Assembly: GCA_000499405.2 (NCBI GenBank) | Contig: HG738140.1 | Location: forward strand, 2,871,024 to 2,935,023 | DNA from: Onchocerca volvulus | Taxonomy: Eukaryota > Nematoda > Chromadorea > Rhabditida > Onchocercidae | Length of the DNA stretch: 64,000 nt | Reading direction: 5' to 3' | Shown here: positions 1 to 12,815 of the stretch, in pieces | Layout: the number at the start of each line of letters is the position of its first letter | Numbering within the stretch: the first letter of the stretch is position 1 | Notes under the pieces: generated by a model | Told to the model about the DNA's origin: nothing | The model's database searches: none | The model's input: the letters and a program-made list of their open reading frames with translations, nothing else | Program-made: the position numbers and the translations under genes

Positions 1-3000
1 TCAGTAATACTTCATATTATTTGCCTAACAATATATATTATTTAGTATTGATATATATAATAATGCGGGAAAAAAAATACCTTAGTACTATATGCCTTTA
101 TAACTGGACCATAATGAAAAAGCAGAAGTTAGTTTTTGTCAGTAAACATAAAAAGCAAACAAACCTCACTAATCGCTTTCGGTAAATCGGTTGCCATTGC
201 TAATTTAAAATATACCCTGAAAACCACTGTTTAAACTTTTTTTCGAAATTACATTTATTTCGAATTAATTTCATCCAAAATCCTTCGGAAATGTAAAAAA
301 AAAAAAAAAATTATTGAAAAAGTGAATAAAAATAATAACCCTTATCTTCCGCTGACAACACAGTCTTATCATTAATTATAATAAGACAATAACAATGAAC
401 AAAATCCACCTTTTGTCGATCTTAAATTTTACTGCAGACACATTAAATTACTCAACTCATATCTCTCAAAATTTCATTCTCCTCTGTTGCTTTTCAAGTT
501 GGATCTTTATTTTTCTTATCACTCTTTTTTTGGAGACTGATAAGTTCCAAAGATAATTAAACTCCCCGGTATCAAAAACAAAACCGCCTCAATGACAAGC
601 TTCCTTGATGACTAATCCAATAACCTAGACATCAGAGAATCATTTCTTTTACAGCCAATTTGTTTTCCTATTGTGAAAAGAATGTCTCACTAAGAGAACC
701 TCGATCATTATTTCTGTTGATCACTAATTAATTATTTCTATCAGTCACTATCTTACTGCACTGATCATCGCTTCATTACTTTCGTTGGTCACTCATTGGT
801 CATCGGTTCATTACTTTGATTGGTCACTCATTGGTCATCAATTGGTCGTTAGTTTATTAATTCTATTGGTCACTTTATTATTTTTACTAATCACTGATCA
901 CTGTTTCATTATTTCTACCGGTCATTTTGTTGCTTTTGTTGATCATCTGTCACTACTTCTTTATTTCTATCGGTCACTTCATTATTTCTATCAATCACCA
1001 TGTAGCCATTTAGAACATTTGTTTACTTCATGTTGTTTGGTCATTGATCAATGGACATAGTCCAGAAAATAACAAATTTTACGTATCTAAACAATTTTTA
1101 TTTTAGTGCTGCTACTATTATGGAAGACATAAATACCAGTATATATTTCAGATTTTGATATCCAAAAAATAAAAAAATAAAAAAATTCTTAGGAAATAAA
1201 ATACCTAAAAGACTTAAATGATTTTATTCGATATTGATTCCAATAAAATGGAAAGTTTGCTCATTTCAATTGATTTCAAATTAGTATAGCGAAAAATTTT
1301 AAATACTAATTCGAATTTCTTCAAGTCAAATTATTATTTAAAATTTTTCGCCATACTAATTTTAGCATTTTAAATATCGTAAGAAATCTTTTACTAATTA
1401 TATATAGGGAAAAATTAATTGCTTCCCTTTTTTTTTAATTTCTTAAATTTCTTCTCATTTGTTAAATTAATTTGTTTGATATATGCCCTGCAGCATGTAT
1501 GTTTTTGCACTGCATTCAATTGAGAAATGAATTTTGCCATTTAATTGATTAATTCATTTTTATCATTCTGATTAATTCATTTTTATCAATCCACAATTTC
1601 ATGCCATTAAATATTATTCTCCCCAAAAAAGATCAATTTTTTTTTTGAAGCGATAAATTCGAAATTTAAAAATCTCTGTCATTATGTAATCATCAAGCTT
1701 CAAAAATATTAACAAGCATAATCTTTTTTTTTTTTCTCCAGATTTGATTTTCTGATAAAGATGTTTAACTTCTCAGGTTTGACCTTTCAACTATTCCTTA
1801 TAGCATCCACTTTTCGCTATCATACGCGATTCGAAAAATAATTAACCATTTGAGACATGCTTCGGATAAAAATTATCAACTAATATTACAATTGACTAAC
1901 TGATCAGTGATAGGTTTCAAAGTTTATGATAATGCTAAATTTTAATTTGTAAAGTTTGATAAAAGTTTTCTTTTAAATTTAACACGAAATCGCACAGATA
2001 AAAGTTTATTATCAGATCGATGTTTCTCGCTATCGTACTTTTATTATATCATTATATCAAATTCTAACACTAACTTTTAGGACTTTTTGCTCATAATAGT
2101 AAATAAATGATATGATAATTGTGAAGATAAGATCTTGGGATAATCGATGTTGTAATTTTAATAGGAATTATCTAATGATAAGAGAAAAATAAAGATGAAA
2201 GAATTGTGAGTAATAATATGATTTTTATATTATAGTATTTACAATAAATATGAATGTACTGTTTAGAATTCTTATTATCGTGATATCATTTCCTGATAAG
2301 AGATTATCATTGTCCCGTTAGCTTATCTTGATTAATTCATCAATAGCAGCTGAAACAATATTCATCAATCCTACAACGATTTTTCTTGAAAAACAAATCA
2401 TATTGCATTAATTTGAGTGGATAAGAATACTGTGGAAGTAAATAGAGATTATTGATAATTTGTCGATTGATAATTAAACGATTTATGTTAATAATTAGAT
2501 GATTTATGATAATTTGTAGATTCTTCAAATGATTGAAAAAATAGATTTTATATTACATTTCTTTACGATTCTTAATTTAACGGACATTTGCATTTATTTA
2601 TGTTTCCTAATTTATGAATCAAACATTGACTTATTCATCATCGAGAATATTCGAAAAGTTTTGCTAAATATTTAAAAAAAATTTTTGATAAAGATATATA
2701 ATAATTGTAATTTAATATTTTCTTCTTTTTTCAAATTTTAAAACAAAGGAATCAATTGAAAATGGAATGAAATCATGTGTAAAATATACTCGGTTCATTT
2801 AACGAAATTGAAATTTTTCTTGATCATCATTGAAAATAATCAGAAAATAAAAGAAAAAAAAAGAAAAAAAGGAAATGTGGAAATGATTTTTTTTTTTCAT
2901 CGCAACTTGCAAAATTTCGAGATAAGAATTTTGTTTTCGCTATATTTCTTTTAAATTTTGTTATGAAAATTATTTTTCAGAATTTTTCAGAAAATATTAA

Positions 3001-4970
3001 AAAAAAAAAAGAAATGTAAATAAATACATTGAAATTTTGTTTCGATTAATGTTATTTTAGTGAAAATCTTTTTTTTTTTTATTGTCTAGTTATTGATTAA
3101 TTTAAAAATTTTTTGCATTTTATTTTTTTTTAATTAAATTATTTCGATAATATCATTATGAAAGCATATTTGCAATGAATAAATGAATGAATACACTCAA
3201 AATTTGTCTTACTCATTCTCTGAATCCGTTTTTTTAACAATATGACTGTATCTTGAACATTCTTTCTGTTACCGTATAACCTATTACCGTATATATTACC
3301 GCATAAGGTACAGTATTTAAAATAAAGGGTCGTAAAATTTTATCGAATTTTCAAGAATTGTACAATAGATTTATCCTCTATGATTGTTATGTCATGTGTT
3401 GAAAATTGATAAAAAAAAAAATTCTCCATTTCATATACTTCTGTAAAATTTTTCGATATCTCATATTGTAATTAAAAGAATTTTATAAAATTTTAATTAT
3501 CAATCAATATTTTATGAATGAAGAAATGAGGGAAATTCATCAAAATGTTTGTGATCATAATTGTCAACAACTTTGAAAATTCCATTTTTCTATTTTCTGT
3601 CAAAAAAAGAAATTTGATATTCGATCTTGTTCCCATGAACTTAGTGATTTAAATCCGATTAAATGATACTTTTTGAAGAAAAGTCATCCTTAATTAATCA
3701 TCCCAAATTACATTTTTTCTTCCTTTTTTTTTTTTTTGGAATCTTTCGGAATCGAATTAAATTGAACTTAATTCTTATCCAACACAATAATCGAAGGAAT
3801 ATTTGTGGAAATAAAATTTGTGCTATAATATGATAATTGTTTTGTTTTCTTCTCGATTTGATCAACAAAATTTTATTCTACGTGTTATTCGTAAAGATTG
3901 AATTTTTTTTTTAAGTTAAAAAGATTTTAAATGAAATTTATGATGAATCAGGCTGTAAAGTCAAGGCTGGATATACTACAGTTACTAACGAGAATAGCGA
4001 TTACAATTGTGAATGCTTTCAAAATGTTTATTTTTTATAAAATACTAAAAAAAGAAAAAAACATGCAATAAATAAATAAATTGTAAGTTATAACAGAATA
4101 CAGTGATTGAATCAAAAATACATCAAATGAAACATTGGAAGAAAAAGAATTTTCACAGAAATGCTGAGCATTTTTGAAGAAATTCAGAAATTGGCGATTT
4201 TTGTATTGTGCTTATCGTTTAACTTTTCGAATTAACTTCACCCTGAAATTCAAATTTCAATGGATTTTCAAGAAAAATATAAGGAGAAACACTTTGTTTT
4301 TACAAAAAAAAAAAAAAATTCTAAACTCAGAGAAAATAAATAATTTGGACATTCATAGGAGGCAACAGATTGCAACTTAATTTCAAAACTTTCTCAATCT
4401 TCATACTGAGTAAAATTTCAAGACAAAAAGTCGTAGAATAAATATTCAAATAATTTCCATATATTAAAAAATACTGTAAAAGATTTCCAAGCGAAAATAA
4501 CAAACCATACATTATAAAAATAATTAAAAATTATATGAAAGTGAAGATATGCAAACGTGCTTTATGATTTTGATAGCATTTTAAGAATTAAATGCATCAA
4601 AATTTTAAAAATTTGAAAATATCCAGTGATGTTTCTACTTTTAAAGTTCTTAAAATTACGAACATTTCTTTTTTTAAAAATTCTAATTCACTTTTAAAGA
4701 ATCTATTCTTTTGCTTCATTTTGAAGTTTGATTAAATTGGAATTTGGAATTTCAATTAATTACATTGTCAGCAAATAATGCATCTATAGTTAAATTTCAC
4801 TTTCTGAAGTTTTAATTTATTGCTAGAAATATCTTCACTATATTCTTTCCAATTCTACTTTTGCTTGAGTAAAATTTGCTTAAATCTTGAAATTTAATTT
4901 TATAAACAAAAATCATTCTAAATTCAAATTCAATAAACACGAAATGCTAGAATTATATGATTTTTTATAA
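1..4970. other. AT-rich intergenic DNA
   Basis: I see no supported gene here. The stretch holds many A and T homopolymers and short ORFs rich in Leu, Phe, Ile and Lys, as expected by chance at this base composition. The only structured part is the minisatellite at about 700-1055, listed separately. TTTATT at about 4817 could be the antisense of an AATAAA poly(A) signal for the minus-strand gene ending at 4971. Confidence 0.6.
700..1055. repeat. Degenerate minisatellite (GGTCACTTCATTATTTCTATC-like)
   Basis: Blocks such as TTGGTCACTCATTGGTCATC and TTCATTATTTCTATCGGTCA recur about every 20-24 bases, each with substitutions and small indels. The repeats give a spurious plus-strand ORF at 785-1060. 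That ORF is low-complexity and has no splice context, so I treat the block as an old tandem repeat rather than a gene. Confidence 0.7.
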
Positions 4971-6662
4971 TTAAATTGGAAACTTTGCTGAAATCATTAA
5001 ATCTCTTTCCCACCCTTCTACTGTCGTCAAGAAAACAGATTCTTCCCAATGGTCAAAATTGGTCATCAGGCAAACACTTACTTGATTTTACTACAGGTGC
5101 TTCCGTTTTTCCGTCCTTTTCCGATTTCGCTGTTTTTGGCTCTTCTGTTTTTTCCGATTCCTTCGTTGTTCCTACAGATTCTTCGCTCTTCGATGTTACA
5201 GTAGTTTGTACTTCTTCTTTGACTACTTCACCAGATTTCTTTTCTTCTTTTGACGCTTCTGTCGATTTTTCACTTTCTTTTGGCGCTTCTGCTGATGCTT
5301 CGACAGATTTTTCAACTTCCTTCGGCGGTTCTTCGGTAGATTTTTCATCTTCCTTTGATGCTTCGGTAGAATTATCACTTTCTTTTGTCGCTACGAGAGT
5401 TTCATTTAATAATGGAGTAATTTTTTCGTCTTCTTTCGTTGAATTTGCAAATTTTTCAGTTTCATTTTTGCTGCCCTCTTTAACCTCATTTTCTTCTGTT
5501 GTCAATACTTTTTCACTTCCTTCGGCTGTTTCGGTTGCTGTCGCCGCCAATTTTTCATCTTTTACTTCTCCTTCTGTTGAATGTTCTGATTTTGATTCTT
5601 CAGTTCCTTTTACTTCATTTGATGTTTCCGTTGTTGCTTCAGAATGTTTTTTATCATCTTCCGTTTTCTCTTTCTTTGAATCCTTCTCTTCTGTCTGATG
5701 ATAGAAATTTAAATTGAGGAAGCAATTCATGAATTTAGAATGAAAAAAAAAAAGAGAGAAAATTTGATATTTAATCTCAATATTTCCATTCAAGCTATTA
5801 ATATTTCAAGGGAAATAAATTTTTACAAAGAAGAAGCCAATTATAGAAAATAAAGAATCGAAAGATTTCGTTTGATATTTTTTATTTTAAAAACATTAAG
5901 AATTATCTGGAATCAAGCCTTAATTTGCATTTTTTTTTTTAATCTAAAAAATATTTGGAATTTGCCAAAAATTTTTTCATATTAAATTTATTTTGAATTT
6001 ATTTCCGAAACTTTTAACCGAAATTTTCATCAATCATTTATAAATAAGGTCATGCGATCCTTAAACGAGTAGGATCCGTCCTTTCTTGAATTTAATCATA
6101 TAAATGCGAAACTGATAAATTGTTACAACAAAAATTTGAGATTAAACAAATAAATAAATTTTCAAGATTTGAGATCTTTTCTTTAAGATAGGAAATTAGT
6201 TTCCTGATGTAATTAAAATTAATTTTGGAAGTAGATAAATTACCTTAGTGACGGGAACCTCTTTCGTTGTTTCAGTCACTTCTTCTGAAATATTTTCTTA
6301 TAAATTACTTAAGCTAACTTATTTTTTAGTATTGAAATCTTGATAAAATGATAATTTTGTGAAAACAGATGCTTTTTATTGAAAGATATCCCAAATTCAG
6401 AAATTTCAAATTTCATCAACAATATGCAAATATAGCAAATAAAAATGTTGCAAATTTGAAATAAGTATTCTGTAATTTTTAAAATATTAAAATTTTTTCT
6501 TTTAAGCAATATTCTAAATGAAATTATAAATATAAACAAATGTCAATTTTATATTTTAATTAAAAATTATCATAAATAAATTTCGAACAAACCTGGTAAT
6601 GGATTCGCTAGTGCAATAGCTGATAAAAAGCAGAAGAAAGCAGCAGCAATTAGCAATTTCAT
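4971..6662 (-). CDS. Secreted Glu/Lys/Ser/Thr-rich low-complexity protein, 4 exons
   Basis: The exons are 6593-6662, 6244-6284, 5082-5694 and 4971-4987. All junctions are in phase and use GT donors with CAG acceptors. The product is about 246 residues. Exon 1 encodes a clear signal peptide (MKLLIAAAFFCFLSAIALA) that should be cleaved near A-NPLP. Exon 3 encodes about 200 residues made almost wholly of E, K, S, T, A and V in imperfect repeats such as EKSTEASKE, a hydrophilic and probably disordered chain. Two NST or NET sequons could carry N-glycans. The end is ambiguous. A strong GTAAGTG donor at 5081 joins a TTTCAG acceptor to a five-codon last exon ending in TAA at 4971; without this splice the frame stops at 5053. 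I recognise no family. Secretion is inferred from the signal peptide; the function is unknown. Confidence 0.75.
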
Positions 6663-9015
6663 TTTTATTCCTTCAATGAATTCTTATTTAGTAAAAATAT
6701 TTTCCTATAAACTTTTATTTGACGAAAAAATTCACACGCTAATTGTCATCATCATCTTATTTAAAATTTGCAGTTACAATAAATTCGATTAATTTAATAA
6801 TTCCAAAACTCAGTCTATTCTTTTTTCATAGGACAAAAGTCACCATGTGGAAATTAGTAGCTAAATGAAAAGCTATCAAAATGATAATTGAAAATGATAT
6901 GTGATGATGAATAAAGTTGCGAAGAGTTTCCGATTTGAATATAAAAGCAAAATATATTGTAGCTATAAAATTTGGGAAAGGCTAGAAGCGAGGAAATGTG
7001 AATAGAATTTATTTCTGCCTGCAAAAAATGCATTTATCAAACAAATATTTTCCAGAAATTTTTCAACAAAATATTTTTTCAATATACACTTGGAAGTTTA
7101 AAGCTTTATCAGATTTGTTAAAAAAAGAAAATTTAGATTTTTTGGGATCTAAATTTTGAATCCAACAATTTATCCTCATTCTGAAATTTTTTAACAAAAT
7201 TTTTTCAATATAAATCTGGAAATTCCAAACTTTGTCAAACTTTTTAAAGAGAAATTTTCAGAGTTATATTATGAGGTTAACAATCTATCTTCAAGTTAAA
7301 TAACGGAACTATAATTTTAGGAAGCAAAAACTATATCTTTTTGTCTTGCAAAATCAATCTAGGAAAAAAGACTAAATAAAATCATAATTATGAATTCCTA
7401 TAATCTGAACCCTTGAAGAAGAAAAAAAAATCCACTTGACATTTTTGTTTTAAATCTCAAAGCTGAAATTTGAAATGCTGAATAGTTGTTTAAAAGAAGG
7501 AATAATTTGAACAAATAGATTGGACTAAATGTTCGTAATGTTTAAGAGAAATTGGAAATCCGGATAATGAAAAGATGGGTAGTGATGACCACTTATCAAT
7601 TTAGGGGATAATTCGGTCAAAGGTTATTTTCTTTCGTCTTTCTTTTCCATCATTTTCATCGTATTTCTTCTGAAGTCAAGTCGTTGTTAACTAGGCAAAT
7701 GTTTAAAAGATGAATGGATTTTCGAGCTGATACACCCTTCGACCCAACACTCCGATAACAAATGACGGATGCTGAGAGCAGGCAAATTTCTCGGAAATTT
7801 CGACAAAATTGATCTTTGATACAAATTCTTACAAAAGAAGAAAAAAGCAATACCAACGGAATTTATTTCCTTCCTTTGTCTTTACGACATTTCCGATTTT
7901 TCCTATATCAGTAGCATCTTAAAATGTAATGATATTTGATATTATCGGTCTAAAATGACCCGAAGTTAGACACTGATCAACCGTCTGATGATTTTTTTCA
8001 TGAAATAATCGAAAGAAATGAAGATTTTCACGTACTTCAAAATTTGTTTTACCTTTGCTCGGAAGAAAATACGCTCAAATTTCGAAAAATTGAAAAAAGT
8101 AGAACAATAAAGGAATAGATTTTAAGTCAATTTTTTTTCCATACAAATAGTTTTGTTTACGTCTGAAAGGCTTGTTTATCCTAGTTGAATCGATAAAAAG
8201 TTCTTTTCAAAGTGAGTTATAAATAATTCTGTTCATTGATTCGATAAAGTTCTTTTCAAAATGAATTTTAAGTAAGTAAACAAAATCGTAAATCTAAACG
8301 AAAAATCACGAAAATTTGGTTTAATAAAATAAAATTTCCCTGAAAATTTATTTTATCACTCAATTTAATGAACAATGCAAATAATGCGAAAATTTTGGGA
8401 GAAAATTAATGAATAAGAAGTTTTGCGATATAATATCGCAACTTCCAAATGCTTAAATGAGGAGAATGTACATTTTCGTAAAATTTTGTATGTTTCAATG
8501 ACATTTACGATTTTTTTTTTTTTTTTTTTTTGGAAAAATATGAAAGAGCGATATTATTTCGATCGATTCCCATTTTTCTCATAATTTTTCAAAATTCCAA
8601 AGATTTCTTAATTTTTGAAACATAGCATTATACAAGTGAAGTTGTAAAGTTCTGTATGCTTATGGCATTTACGAAATATTTTTTTAGAAAATATGGAAGA
8701 GAATATTGGACAATATTTAGCACTTGTTCCCGATTTTTCGCAACTTTTCAAAATTTCGGAAATTTCTTAGTACTTTAAAATATAAAATTTCGATCAAATT
8801 TTGCGCTAAACTATTGTTCAGTAATTTTGATGCTAGAATCTACAAAATAGAACAAAAATCGCTAGCAATTTGTCTAAAATAAGTGAATTTTTCGCGCTAA
8901 CAGATTATTCATCTACCTCAATCATAAAGTTTTACTTTTATCCTATTTGTTCTTTTCCTTCTAAAAAGTCCTTTTACCCTATTTACTGTCGGAAAAACCA
9001 GAAAATTATAATTAA
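6663..9015. other. AT-rich intergenic DNA
   Basis: I found no coding signal with splice support here. The minus-strand ORF at 7656-7856 has odd composition and no recognisable domain. The stretch presumably includes the promoter of the secreted-protein gene that starts at 6662. Confidence 0.5.
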
Positions 9016-9019
9016 TGTA

Positions 9020-9520
9020 AAATAAGAGTGGTAGCCTCAAACAGACGAACAAGACCAACCAGCCAACCACCAAGACAAACCAACATAGACTAACATGCTT
9101 GCCGCCAAAATATGCTTAATAAGAAAGGATAAATATGTTTCCCGCCGAAATTCTAAGCGTGTTCACCGCCAAAATGCTTCGATCAATAGGTTAAAAAAAC
9201 GAGGATCGACACATATGAGGCGTCGAATTGGAGATCAGGAAAGAAGGGGAGCCCCGGAAGGATATATAAGGATCCGATTTTGGAGCAGGAGGGGTTTTTC
9301 AGCATTTACGACTGACAAATTGTCTCTATCAATTGATAAATTATTTAATCGAGAATTGGATCAAGAAAAGCTCTATTCACTAAATAAACAACCAACTAAA
9401 TAGAGTTTCTTTCACTGAAGTCAAATTTGTGATCAGTAAAAAACAATTGCCTTTTTCAGCCGGAGATATTGTCATCTCAGACACGATGGCAAATGCAAGA
9501 TCGATGAGACTGATTTTTAA
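9020..9520 (+). repeat. Possible LTR-like or promoter-like patch, GC-richer than its surroundings
   Basis: This patch stands out from its AT-rich flanks. It contains three CCGCC(A/G)AAAT-type motifs at about 9104-9175, one of which reads TTTCCCGCC, an E2F-like site. A TATATAAGG box lies at about 9262-9270, and an AATAAA at about 9383 follows it. The order TATA box then poly(A) signal suits an LTR or a small transcription unit. A 102-codon ORF (9095-9403) spans the patch; it is Arg- and Lys-rich and matches nothing I know. No second copy or target-site duplication was seen, so an LTR origin is only a suggestion. Confidence 0.25.
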
Positions 9521-10564
9521 GAATGGTTCAATAGGTCATTCATTAGAATCTTTATTTTTTTAAAATTATACTGGTCGAGCACAATTCGCCCGTAATCATT
9601 ATGACAACGATTTGTTGTTCAAGTTTTTGAAATTACAAAGGAAACGAAAACTGGATAAAGAAGTTATGTATCAAATTTTTAATATTCAAATTGTGCAATT
9701 CATATATTTCAGACGAAATGCTTCGCAGTTTATAAATTTTTTAAAGCAATTATTAATTAAAAAACGAGCAAACAGTATTAGAATGTTAAAAAATATTTTC
9801 AATTTATAGAAAAATGGAATTGTTTGCTAAATGGAAAATTCGGAAGGAAGAAATCGAACAGACGTTAATATTTGTTGGTCTGAAAAGTTTCTGACCCGTT
9901 GAGTTGGTATTTCAATTCCTTACATCGCTGATATTTCACTAAAATAATTAGAATCAATATTATCATCATAAATAGTCGAAAAAGGAAGAAGAAATAAAAA
10001 AATAAGGATTGCTGAAAAAACAAATTATAAACAATTTAGGGTTAAAAAAAATTCATGTTATGAAAATTTTTACATTTATCACATTTTGAAAAATTATCAC
10101 AATTTAAAAAATTATCACACTGAAAATCAAATTTCTTGGAAATTATCACTTTTTTTTCTTTTCCGAGATTACTTTATAAAAAAAATTATTAAATAACAAA
10201 CAGATTTATTTGTCAGTAGGAAAATTCAAAATTTATTTTGTAGAAAAATTAATTGTGATATTATGATGCCTTTCTCAAAAGAAAAATAAAATGACACACA
10301 TACGTACAAGTTTGATAATTAATAATATATCTTTTATTGTTATTGATTTAATAATCTCTTTGAAATAAGAAAAAGCAATTCGATTGTAAAATAGCTAAAG
10401 TAATTGTAAATAATTTACATTCCAATATTTCCTGAAATTATTTACGATAATATTAATATTTATGAGTTACTCATAATTATTCAGCAAATTAGCTGGAAAT
10501 ACAATGCAGTTCAAACTAATAACTTCTTTTAATCGATTTTTGAATAATTTATGATCCAATAAAA
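9521..10564. other. AT-rich intergenic DNA
   Basis: Nothing supportable was found here. The plus-strand ORF at 9612-9809 is Lys-, Phe- and Ile-rich and looks like chance. Confidence 0.5.
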
Positions 10565-10735
10565 CTAAGGAATTATTTTCTCCACATCAAATACAGTCTT
10601 CATGCTTGTTTGTGAACTTTTTTTAAAGTCATAAATGTATCCATTATAAGTTTGATTTTTTTTTGGCCGGCAAAATGGTTGAACACTAATGTTATCAAAA
10701 TATGAAAAATATCGGAAAAATCATTTCAGTGTAAC
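10565..10735 (-). CDS. Exon-like ORF, unidentified
   Basis: The minus strand is open from a TGA near 10738 down to a TAG at 10565-10567. It carries a mixed, protein-like composition that includes VQPFCRPKKNQTYNGYIYDF and ends in FDVEKIIP. This is unlike the Leu/Phe/Ile/Lys-only chance ORFs nearby. It may be the last exon of a gene whose other exons lie at higher coordinates. I could not find an acceptor that keeps phase with the candidate gene at 10920-11358, and no family is recognised. Confidence 0.25.
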
Positions 10736-10919
10736 TGGAGCATTAATCAGGACAACAGATTCGTAAAAGTTATATCGGGTGATTAATTAAGTAAATTTAA
10801 TGAGGATATCATTTTGATAGTCATAATGGAAAAAACAAAAAGTGAAATTAATTTTTTCAAAAATTTTTCAACCGAAAAAATAATTCAATCGCTAGCTTTA
10901 TTGAACAATTAAATAAACT

Positions 10920-11358
10920 TTATAATAATTCTTGCTTCTTAGATTTTTTAAGGAAATGATCAGAATTGCTTTTGTCGCCTAAAAAAACTTGATAATATTG
11001 TCTGTTCAGTTAAATATGTGACTGTAAAAATTCATTTTAATTTTACCAAAAAGTGTTAAGCAAATGGTTGACATATTATAACAAATTCTTCACTATCTAT
11101 GCTATTCTGGTTTTCAAAAGATAATTTAATATGATAGGAAAAAAAGTTTAATATGATCTGATAAGCATGATAATTTTGATTGATCCGTATGATATTAAGA
11201 TGATAAGGTTGAATAAATCGTCACTTACCTGTTTCATACTGTTCTTCAAACCACGTTGCCAAGTCAAACTAATATGTTGGCTCTTTTAGATTTTTGGGTA
11301 AATTAAACAAATTTTCGGCATCTAGCAAGTATATATAAGATTTTAATGAAATAATCAT
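10920..11358 (-). CDS. Small two-exon candidate gene with one in-frame TAG
   Basis: Exon 1 runs from an ATG at 11358 to a consensus donor (CAG|GTAAGT) at 11229. Exon 2 starts after a T-rich TTTTTTTAG acceptor at 10978 and ends at TAA, 10920-10922. Phase 1 matches across the join. The chain would be about 62 residues, with segments LLDAENLFNLPKNLKEPTY and FDLATWFEEQYETG. A TAG at 11269-11271 interrupts exon 1 between them. Alternatively ATATTAG is an acceptor and the second segment starts a separate exon. The composition is protein-like and the splice sites are good, but I recognise no family. It could be a real small gene, a pseudogene, or an exon of something larger. Confidence 0.3.
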
Positions 11359-11614
11359 TATCAACCAATCATTAATCCTCGATCTCTTTTACTTCAAAAT
11401 TCCAAAATTCCCGAAAAAAAAAAAAAAAAAGAGATAGTAATACGAAAAAGAGAAGGACAATGACAGTAACAGGAAATTCTTTCATACATTAAATAATCAG
11501 AACTTTCAAATTCGACATCTTTCCTCATGAAAATTTCTATTTATATAAATTTTTTAATGGGTCAAGTGAAACGGCGACAATTGTACATCGATGCCTTTGC
11601 CTTCCCTTTTCATT

Positions 11615-11652
<38 letters not shown>

Positions 11653-12815
11653 AAAAATTTTTATCTTTTAATTGTTGAAAAATGAAGAAAAAAAAAAAAA
11701 AGAAAAAGAAAAAGAGCGAGAAAAGATATTGAAAATGAATTATTCCTTCCTTCAAAGAAGTATCCAAAATTTACTTCATCTTTTCAACTGACAGACTTCA
11801 TAAAATTTGAATTTCTTTTTTTCCTTTTTTCTCCCCGATATTTTGTAACAAAGAAATAATGGCACAATGCAAAACGACCGTTATACGAACAAAATCATTT
11901 CGATTTTAGTAAAATTTCGATTTCACGAATTTCGAAATTTAATTTTTCACTTTTTGTCTTTGATCTCAAATAATTTTTGCTTAAAGTATAAGTAAAAACT
12001 TTATAAAAATTAGTATAATAATAAGTAAATTATAATAATAGCTGTAATAATGAATAAATTTATATATATTATATTTAAATTTTAACTGAAAATTGTCTAG
12101 CTTCATCATTTTTAATTTTATGTGAATTCATAGTTTAAAATAGAAATTGTAGTTTTAAATTATATATGAATTTAGACTTGCGCTAAAATTTTAGTTTTAG
12201 ATTTTACGTGAATTTCGGCTTTAATTAAAATTTAAATTCATATATACATTATCTTATTATTTTTTGCATATTTTTTGTATACTTTTTTTTTTTTTTTGTT
12301 TAAAATTTTATTTCGACAATTTCCAAAAAATGTCTGATTTATTTTTTTTAGATTATGAATCATTTTTTTTTAATTGTTTTTAAATGATTTTGCATGAAAA
12401 GGTTTTGAGAATGATGAATATTTACACAAATGATTGCATTTTGTGCAATACAATTTGCTAATATTTTGACTTTTGCATTTGCGTAAAATGTTGAAAAATG
12501 TTGGAAAAGCAATGAAAATATTTTTTTGTCAAATTCCATTTTACATTTAAAGCAACATGACATATATCAAATATCACATTTTAGCAAACGAAAATGTTAT
12601 TTTTCATTGTTTATCTTATCTTTTTCCTAAATTTGAAATAACGATTTCTATAAATCTGATAGCTTAGTTAAGGTTTTATATTACAAAAAAAAAAGATATA
12701 CAAAAATTAAGGTATGCAAAAATGTATTTCGATCTTTTTAGATGGAAATTCAAATAGACCTTCGCCTTTTATTATGATCAAAACAATATATTTCGTAAAA
12801 ATTAACAAATACACG
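11359..12815. other. Intergenic DNA with a long poly-T run
   Basis: I see no gene here. A T homopolymer of about 35 bases lies at 11617-11651, next to A-rich sequence at about 11685-11720. ORFs across it are homopolymer artefacts. Confidence 0.5.

Noticed and set aside
785..1060. Plus-strand 91-codon ORF
   Set aside because: It is generated by the degenerate minisatellite and has no start, splice or domain support.
4976..5698. Plus-strand 240-codon Ser/Phe/Asp/Val-rich ORF
   Set aside because: It is the antisense of the third exon of the secreted-protein gene. The minus strand has a signal peptide, in-phase splice sites and a coherent repeat composition.
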